Positions 5,256 through 9,907 of a DNA stretch of 9,907 bases are shown here, piece by piece. The notes beneath the pieces are model-generated. The model made no database searches. It was not told the origin of the DNA and worked only from the letters and a program-made list of their open reading frames with translations. The translations under genes were made by a program, and so were the position numbers. The first letter of the stretch is position 1. Every line of letters begins with the position of its first letter. The stretch comes from Thiomicrospira sp. UBA5634 (GTDB lineage Bacteria; Pseudomonadota; Gammaproteobacteria; Thiomicrospirales; Thiomicrospiraceae): assembly GCA_002421475.1 (NCBI GenBank), contig DIJW01000059.1, forward strand, positions 1 through 9,907, read 5' to 3'.

Positions 5256-7649
5256 TTAACTCTCGTCACGCTCTTTTTCATTCATACGTTCAAGTGCCGC
5301 CATAATTCGCGCGTTAAAACTGCCTTGTGGATATTCACCATTTTCATTGGCTTCTCCGACCGGCAAATCGCTGAATAATGCCAAACCTTCATCAACGTGC
5401 CCCATTGAGTACACATGGAAACGGCCGGCTTCAACCGCTTCACGTACTTCATTATTGAGCATTAAGTGACGGGTATTGGCTTCCGGAATCACCACGCCCT
5501 GATGACCGGTTAAACCGCGTGCAGCACACACCTTGTAAAAACCTTCGATTTTTTCATTAATGCCGCCAACCGGCTGAATTTCACCAAACTGGTTTACCGA
5601 ACCGGTTACCGCTAAATCTTGACGCATCGGCACCTGGGCAATCGCCGATAACAACGCAAACAATTCCGCCGATGAGGCACTATCACCCTCGATGCCGTCA
5701 TAGGTTTGTTCAATAACAATCGACGCACTAAAGCCTAACGCACGATAACGCATATAACGCCCGCGTACATAACCCGACAGAATAAGCATGCCTTTTGAGT
5801 GAATCGGCCCGGCCATTTCAATTTCGCGTTCAATATCCACCACCCCTTCGTCACCGGCCGAGGCTTGCGCGGTAATACGCACCGGCTGACCAAAAGATTG
5901 GCGACCGACTGTCATGACCGTCAAACCGTTCACTTGGCCGATATGATGCCCTTGCATCGAAATCAATACCTGCTGTTCGATAATCGCGCGATGGTAATAT
6001 TCTTCCATTAAACCGGTATGGAACTCACGCTGAGCAATCGTTGCTTCAATGGTGTCACGAGTCACATTAGTCTGGTTATTTGCACGCGCATAGGCGTTTG
6101 CTTCCGCCAATACATCACGCAAAATCGCTTTATTGGTATACAAACGGTTTTCGTCTTCCGCCATCCGTGATGCGTATTCAATTAAACGCTCATACGCCGA
6201 CAACTCAACCGGAAAATCTTCCCATGACTCAATTTCGCTGGCCAATTGTTGTGCTAACGCCAACTCATGATCCGGCGTACGAGCTAACTCCACCTCAAAC
6301 TCAACCTGTACTTTAAACAGCCGACTAAACTGCGCGTCAATTTCTTGCAATGCATAAAAATGCGCCGCTTGGCCAACTAAAACCAACGTCAAGTTCAACG
6401 GAAAATCCGGCAAGTGATACGGCACCACACTGTTAGACGACGGAATCTCAAAACTTAACTGACGTGACATTAACGCCGCTTTTAAGCTCGACCAAATTTC
6501 CGGGTCTTTTAGCAACGCCTGAATACTTAAAATCAAATAACCGCCATTAGCTTTTTGCAACAAACCGGCTTGGTGGTTCATCGCCAAACTCAAGGTATCA
6601 CCCGACGCATTCGAGCTGACCGAGTTAATCGCATAACCAAACAATTTCGGCATGGTGGCGTTTTGCTCATAAATCACCGGCGCGTGATCCAAACCACGAT
6701 GATCGACCAGCAAATTCACCCCAAACTGACTCATGCCCTGCTGTTCAGCCAGAATTTCTTCCATACTCATTTGCGGTGAACTGCTGGTGGTGACTTGATC
6801 GGCACTCTGATCCCAGAATAAATGCAATTTCGCCACGACCGCCTGCTGCAACTCATCCAGATAATTCACAACTTCGGCATTCACGCCAAAGTCCTTTTTT
6901 AACTGCTCTATCAGCGGCTGGATGTGCTCCATGGCCACTTGCGTGTTAAGTTTTTTGCCCGCATCCATAAACTCATGCTGAATAGTCGGAAAACGCGTTA
7001 AACCTTCGTTCAACGCTTCTTCAACCTTATCTAATGCATCGGTAAAACGTGCCTGAACTTCATCATCCAGCGACTTTAGCTCATTCAGGCGCATTTTTTT
7101 GCCATCAACAATCGCATGTAATACAAAGTTATTTTCGGTTTGCTGAATATCGACATTCAGTGATTCCGCCAAATCAAACGCCGGCTCTAACACCTGCTCT
7201 TGACGTTCATTTAACTTACGTTCCAACTGTTGCGAACGTAACTGATACGCATGGCCGTCAAACACCACCGGCAATTGAGTTTTTAACTGCGCAATAAAAC
7301 GCTCTAACGAAATTTTGAACTGATAACCCTTGCCGCCGGGAAAATACAAATACTGGGTTTTATTACTGTCTTTAAAATCTGACACCAACACCACATCATC
7401 CGGCAACGCCTTGGTTTGCGCCGCTTTGGTCAACATCGCCTTGGTCATGCCAATTCGGCCGACCCCCGGTTCACCCATTATAAAAATATGGTTATGATTA
7501 CGTTTTAAATGCAAACCGAAACTTAACGACTGATAAGCACGCGGATGAAAACGCTGCATAAAACTGAAAATATCAGACGTGCTATCAGCAAACGCCGCAG
7601 GGTCAATTTGAGTAAAACGATAAAGTTGATCGGCAGAGAGTTTGCGCAT
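5256..7649 (-). CDS. LonB-type ATP-dependent protease (AAA_32-like ATPase plus Lon S16 protease domain)
   Basis: This 797-residue cytoplasmic protease belongs to the Lon-like group with an AAA_32-type ATPase rather than classical LonA, because no LonA N-terminal substrate domain is visible. The P-loop reads GEPGVGR (59-65); Arg replaces the usual Lys, as I recall is normal for this group. A long helical insertion fills about 140-300. The Walker B/sensor region follows: KANGGYLIL (366-374) and SLKAALMSRQLSFE (388-401). The proteolytic domain begins near 565 (GQVNGLTVM at 571-579) and shows EGDSAS with catalytic Ser657, preceded by Glu654 and Asp656, and GGINEKIEG with catalytic Lys700. E. coli YcbZ is a shorter relative. 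The start is supported by CGGAAC 4 nt before the ATG. The upstream gene amt ends in a strong terminator only 28 bp away, so separate transcription is likely. Its substrates are unknown. Confidence 0.93.
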   Translation of the reverse strand: MRKLSADQLYRFTQIDPAAFADSTSDIFSFMQRFHPRAYQSLSFGLHLKRNHNHIFIMGEPGVGRIGMTKAMLTKAAQTKALPDDVVLVSDFKDSNKTQYLYFPGGKGYQFKISLERFIAQLKTQLPVVFDGHAYQLRSQQLERKLNERQEQVLEPAFDLAESLNVDIQQTENNFVLHAIVDGKKMRLNELKSLDDEVQARFTDALDKVEEALNEGLTRFPTIQHEFMDAGKKLNTQVAMEHIQPLIEQLKKDFGVNAEVVNYLDELQQAVVAKLHLFWDQSADQVTTSSSPQMSMEEILAEQQGMSQFGVNLLVDHRGLDHAPVIYEQNATMPKLFGYAINSVSSNASGDTLSLAMNHQAGLLQKANGGYLILSIQALLKDPEIWSSLKAALMSRQLSFEIPSSNSVVPYHLPDFPLNLTLVLVGQAAHFYALQEIDAQFSRLFKVQVEFEVELARTPDHELALAQQLASEIESWEDFPVELSAYERLIEYASRMAEDENRLYTNKAILRDVLAEANAYARANNQTNVTRDTIEATIAQREFHTGLMEEYYHRAIIEQQVLISMQGHHIGQVNGLTVMTVGRQSFGQPVRITAQASAGDEGVVDIEREIEMAGPIHSKGMLILSGYVRGRYMRYRALGFSASIVIEQTYDGIEGDSASSAELFALLSAIAQVPMRQDLAVTGSVNQFGEIQPVGGINEKIEGFYKVCAARGLTGHQGVVIPEANTRHLMLNNEVREAVEAGRFHVYSMGHVDEGLALFSDLPVGEANENGEYPQGSFNARIMAALERMNEKERDES

Positions 7650-7677
7650 AATTGTTCCGAAAAATAAAAAAATAACA

Positions 7678-7711
7678 GCCTAGTTGCACGCAGATTAACG
7701 TGCAACTAGGC
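7678..7711 (-). terminator. Strong rho-independent terminator of amt
   Basis: Two 13-nt arms, 7678-7690 (GCCTAGTTGCACG) and 7699-7711, are perfect reverse complements around an 8-nt loop. On the minus strand the stem is followed at once by TGTTATTTTTTTATTTT (7677-7661), a strong U-tract, so the signal works leftward after amt, whose stop is 9 bp upstream. Rightward there is no U-tract. Its tail runs to within about 5 nt of the protease ribosome site, leaving very little room for a separate promoter. Confidence 0.92.
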
Positions 7712-7719
7712 AAAGTAAA

Positions 7720-8937
7720 TTACATCTGATCGTGATGGGGATTAGCTCGAATACGGTGCAAACTCAAATCCGCACCTTCGTACTCTTGCTCCGCGCTGAG
7801 GCGAATACCGATAAACAGCTTCACTAGGCCATATACTAAAAAGCCGCCGGCCAAGGCAATGCTCAAGCCTAACAATGTTCCCAAAATCTGCGACATCAAC
7901 GACACACCGCCTAAGCCGCCGAATGCAACACTACCGAAAATGCCGGCCGCAATCGCACCCCACGCTCCGCATAAACCATGCAATGGCCACACACCCAACA
8001 CGTCATCAATTTTTAACCGTTGTTGTGTCCACACAAACGCCTTAACAAATAACGCACCGGCGATTAAACCGGTTGCAAGTGCGCCTAACGGATGCATCAC
8101 GTCCGAACCGGCGCACACCGCAACCAGGCCTGCTAACGGGCCGTTATGCACAAAACCCGGATCTTGTTTACCGATAAAGGTCGCGGCTAAAATCCCGCCA
8201 ACCATCGCCATTAACGAGTTAACCGCCACTAAACCTTGAATACCGGCAACCGTCTGCGCCGACATTACGTTAAACCCAAACCAACCAACGGTCAAAATCC
8301 ACGCACCCAACGCTAAAAACGGAATACTTGAAGGCGGATGGGCGGTTTTTAAATTGCCTTCGCGATCATAACGTCCATGGCGTGCGCCTAATAACATGAC
8401 CGCCGCTAGCGCAATCCAGCCACCGACACCATGTACTACAATTGAACCCGCAAAGTCATGAAACGGGTTGCCAAACTGGGTTGTTAACCAATCCTGCACA
8501 CCAAAATTGCCATTCCACGCAATGCCTTCAAATGTTGGGTACACCAATGCCACAATAAAAAAGGTTGCCAATAACTGCGGATAAAAACGTGCGCGTTCCG
8601 CAATCCCGCCCGATACAATCGCCGGAATCGCCGCCGCAAAGGTCATTAAGAAGAAAAACTTCACCAAGTCATAACCGGATTTTTCAGTCATCGCCTGGGT
8701 CAGTTGACCATCAAGGTTAAAACCAAAAAAGACCCCATAAGCTAAACCATAACCAACAAAGAAATAGGCAATGGTCGAGACCCCTAAATCACTCATGATT
8801 TTTACAAGTGCATTCACCTGATTTTTATGTTGTACCGTTCCTACTTCCAAAAAGGCAAAACCGGCATGCATAAATAGCACTAAAATAGCACCCAGCAAAA
8901 TAAACAACACATCCAAACTGCTTGTCATGGCTTCCAT
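7720..8937 (-). CDS. amt: Ammonium transporter (Amt/Mep/Rh family)
   Basis: Amt trimers conduct ammonium or ammonia across the inner membrane. The 405-residue, strongly hydrophobic sequence matches the usual 11-helix core. The family residues can be placed: FAAAIPAIVSGG (100-111, with the outer gate Phe100), DFAGSIVVHGVGG (161-173, with Asp161 and the first pore His169), GWFGFNVMSA (218-227, with Phe222 and Ser226), and DDVLGVWPLHGLCGAWG (311-327, with the second pore His320). The short tail, RLSAEQEYEGADLSLHR (379-395), resembles the regulatory C-terminus that communicates with PII proteins. No glnK lies beside it within the window. The ATG is supported by TAGGTG (minus strand, 8942-8947) 4 nt away; the second ATG, three codons in, would be poorly spaced. 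A near copy of the iterated palindrome is at 8123-8134. Confidence 0.96.
   Translation of the reverse strand: MEAMTSSLDVLFILLGAILVLFMHAGFAFLEVGTVQHKNQVNALVKIMSDLGVSTIAYFFVGYGLAYGVFFGFNLDGQLTQAMTEKSGYDLVKFFFLMTFAAAIPAIVSGGIAERARFYPQLLATFFIVALVYPTFEGIAWNGNFGVQDWLTTQFGNPFHDFAGSIVVHGVGGWIALAAVMLLGARHGRYDREGNLKTAHPPSSIPFLALGAWILTVGWFGFNVMSAQTVAGIQGLVAVNSLMAMVGGILAATFIGKQDPGFVHNGPLAGLVAVCAGSDVMHPLGALATGLIAGALFVKAFVWTQQRLKIDDVLGVWPLHGLCGAWGAIAAGIFGSVAFGGLGGVSLMSQILGTLLGLSIALAGGFLVYGLVKLFIGIRLSAEQEYEGADLSLHRIRANPHHDQM
8123..8134. repeat. Near copy of the iterated palindrome (11/12), in amt
   Basis: The sequence is ACCAGGCCTGCT, with one mismatch in the right arm; the core CAGGCCTG is intact. On the minus strand it encodes Ala-Gly-Leu-Val at Amt residues 269-272, the same phase as the lpxK copy. 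Confidence 0.6.
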
Positions 8938-8941
8938 GGTT

Positions 8942-8947
8942 CACCTA
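8942..8947 (-). promoter_or_regulatory. Ribosome binding site of amt
   Basis: On the minus strand this reads TAGGTG, followed by AACC and the ATG. The spacing favours the first of two nearby in-frame ATG codons. The whole divergent gap to the neighbouring PLP enzyme is 21-51 bp, depending on that gene's start. Confidence 0.65.
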
Positions 8948-8958
8948 CCGACAATAAC

Positions 8959-9897
8959 GTGAAAAATAAAGGCGCAATTGTACCAAATATGACCCCGCCC
9001 CATCATCAAAATCCCACCCCACTGACAATCTTGAATGATCCGTTATTTGAACACCACAAAATTGAGGTGTTTATCAAACGTGACGACCTGAACCATCCGC
9101 TGATTCAAGGCAATAAATGGCATAAACTCAAACTCAATTTAATCGACGCTGAAACCCAGCAGAAAACGCAATTACTTACGTTTGGCGGCGCGTATTCTAA
9201 CCATATTGCCGCTACCGCCGCTGCGGCTTTTGAACGCGGTTGGTCAAGCATCGGTATTATTCGCGGTGATGAATTAGCACACAACCACCAGGCCTGGTCT
9301 GCCACCTTAAAACAAGCACAACAACACGGCATGACATTTGAGTTTGTTGACCGACAAACTTATCGGTTACGCCACAACCAGGCCTGGTTGTCGGCATTAC
9401 AACAACGTTATCCGCAGGCTTACATGCTGCCCGAAGGTGGCAGCAATGAATTGGCGGTCGCTGGATTCGAATCCGTGATTAACGAACTAAATGATCAATG
9501 TGCAGACTGGACACATTTATTATGCGCGGTGGGAACCGGGGGCACCCTGGCCGGACTGGCTAAGTTTGCGCAACCTCAGCAACAAATATGGGGCATTGCC
9601 AGCTTAAAAAACGCCCAGTATTTACGTGAGCAGATTCAAGATTGGATGGGATCAGCTACAACCAACTGGCAGTTATTAACCGAGTATCATGGCGGTGGTT
9701 ATGCCAAAACTAACGCCGACATTAATGCAAATATGGCACGTTTTGAACAGCGTTTTGCTATCGCACTCGACCCGATCTATACCGCCAAAATAGTGAGCGC
9801 GTTTTATCAACTCACCGAACAACAAACCTTCGCGCCCGGCAGCAAAATTATTCTTTATCACAGTGGTGGTTTACAAGGACGTCAGGCAAACCCATAA
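8959..9897 (+). CDS. PLP-dependent ACC deaminase/D-cysteine desulfhydrase family enzyme
   Basis: This family of fold-type II PLP enzymes includes 1-aminocyclopropane-1-carboxylate deaminase and D-cysteine desulfhydrase. QGNKWHKLK (50-58) contains the expected Schiff-base Lys53. TFGGAYSNHIAATAAAA (74-90) carries the SNH substrate/cofactor motif. GTGGTLAGLA (192-201) is the phosphate-binding loop, and ILYHSGGLQG (298-307) is the C-terminal cofactor-ring region. The 312 residues are slightly short of typical ACC deaminases at about 340. The exact substrate cannot be read from sequence; a D-cysteine or related D-amino acid role is as likely as ACC. The listed start is GTG at 8959 without a clear ribosome site. 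ATG at 8989 (302 aa) is a strong alternative, since conserved residues begin only after it, though its AAAGG (8968-8972) is about 16 nt upstream. The gene carries two exact iterated palindromes 90 bp apart. Confidence 0.88.
   Translation: MKNKGAIVPNMTPPHHQNPTPLTILNDPLFEHHKIEVFIKRDDLNHPLIQGNKWHKLKLNLIDAETQQKTQLLTFGGAYSNHIAATAAAAFERGWSSIGIIRGDELAHNHQAWSATLKQAQQHGMTFEFVDRQTYRLRHNQAWLSALQQRYPQAYMLPEGGSNELAVAGFESVINELNDQCADWTHLLCAVGTGGTLAGLAKFAQPQQQIWGIASLKNAQYLREQIQDWMGSATTNWQLLTEYHGGGYAKTNADINANMARFEQRFAIALDPIYTAKIVSAFYQLTEQQTFAPGSKIILYHSGGLQGRQANP
9287..9298. repeat. Iterated palindrome ACCAGGCCTGGT, copy 5, in the PLP enzyme gene
   Basis: This is an exact 12-bp copy centred between 9292 and 9293. 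It is read CAC CAG GCC TGG TCT, giving His-Gln-Ala-Trp-Ser at residues 110-114. The next copy lies exactly 90 bp (30 codons) downstream, centre to centre, in the same frame. Confidence 0.9.
9374..9391. repeat. Iterated palindrome, copy 6 (18-bp extended arms), in the PLP enzyme gene
   Basis: The perfect 18-bp palindrome ACAACCAGGCCTGGTTGT is centred between 9382 and 9383. It is read CAC AAC CAG GCC TGG TTG, giving His-Asn-Gln-Ala-Trp-Leu at residues 139-144. The outer arms differ from those of copies 1 and 4, so only the inner 12 bp is common to all exact copies. Confidence 0.9.
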
Positions 9898-9907
9898 AAA
9901 ACGGCGG

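Noticed and set aside
5440..5470. Arg in place of Lys in the LonB-type protease P-loop considered as an inactivating change (the P-loop codons lie near 7455-7475, not here)
   Set aside because: GxxGxGR is, to my knowledge, normal for this AAA_32-type Lon subgroup, and the Ser657/Lys700 dyad is intact, so it is not evidence of a broken enzyme.
7678..7711. The amt terminator hairpin as a further member of the iterated palindrome family
   Set aside because: Its arms (GCCTAGTTGCACG) share no meaningful sequence with ACCAGGCCTGGT and it has an 8-nt loop; it is a normal intrinsic terminator.
7859..8239. A 126-codon open frame on the plus strand inside amt
   Set aside because: It lies entirely antisense to strongly conserved Amt coding sequence, and its Pro/Thr/Ala-rich composition is a typical shadow of a hydrophobic gene. 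No family resemblance or ribosome site was seen.

Overview
The window reads as ordinary chromosomal DNA of a Gram-negative gammaproteobacterium. It carries lipid A and KDO genes (lpxK and the start of kdsB), a full-length ComEC, a DUF2062 membrane protein and a LonB-type protease of the kinds common in that class. The moderate GC content and protein style suggest a Thiotrichales (Thiomicrospira/Hydrogenovibrio-like) sulfur oxidiser, but that placement is an inference from memory of protein families, not a search result. I see no rRNA, tRNA, insertion sequence, CRISPR array or prophage gene.

Layout. From 1 to 1309, on the minus strand, lies a tight lpxK - Trm112-family - kdsB block for outer-membrane lipid A/KDO synthesis. 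kdsB is cut by the window edge and only its first 13 codons are present. A 269-bp divergent gap follows, then a single-domain HD-GYP protein (plus) with two altered metal-ligand positions. This gene overlaps tail to tail by 29 bp with comEC (minus). comEC in turn shares its start region head to head with a DUF2062 gene (plus): the two start codons overlap within one CATG. A 36-bp convergent gap holding a 22-bp perfect palindrome separates DUF2062 from a 797-residue LonB-type protease (minus). Upstream of the protease, on the same strand, is an ammonium transporter gene that ends in a strong intrinsic terminator. Divergent from amt is a PLP enzyme of the ACC deaminase/D-cysteine desulfhydrase family (plus), which runs almost to the end of the window.

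The most striking signal is not a gene. The 12-bp perfect palindrome ACCAGGCCTGGT occurs six times exactly, and at least twice more with one mismatch, in 9.9 kb. For a random 12-mer far less than one copy would be expected. Copies lie inside lpxK, comEC (two exact plus one near copy), amt (near copy) and the PLP enzyme gene (two), and in the gap between DUF2062 and the protease. Three copies have longer palindromic arms (18, 22 and 18 bp). Within genes the word is read in different frames, usually as Gln-Ala-Trp, so the shared feature is the DNA rather than one protein motif. It looks like a highly iterated palindrome comparable in kind to cyanobacterial HIP1, or possibly a lineage-specific uptake, methylation or chromosome-organisation mark.

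The genes do not form one pathway. They are an envelope-biogenesis operon followed by mostly single housekeeping or accessory genes (signalling, DNA uptake, proteolysis, nitrogen uptake, amino-acid metabolism) packed closely on alternating strands.
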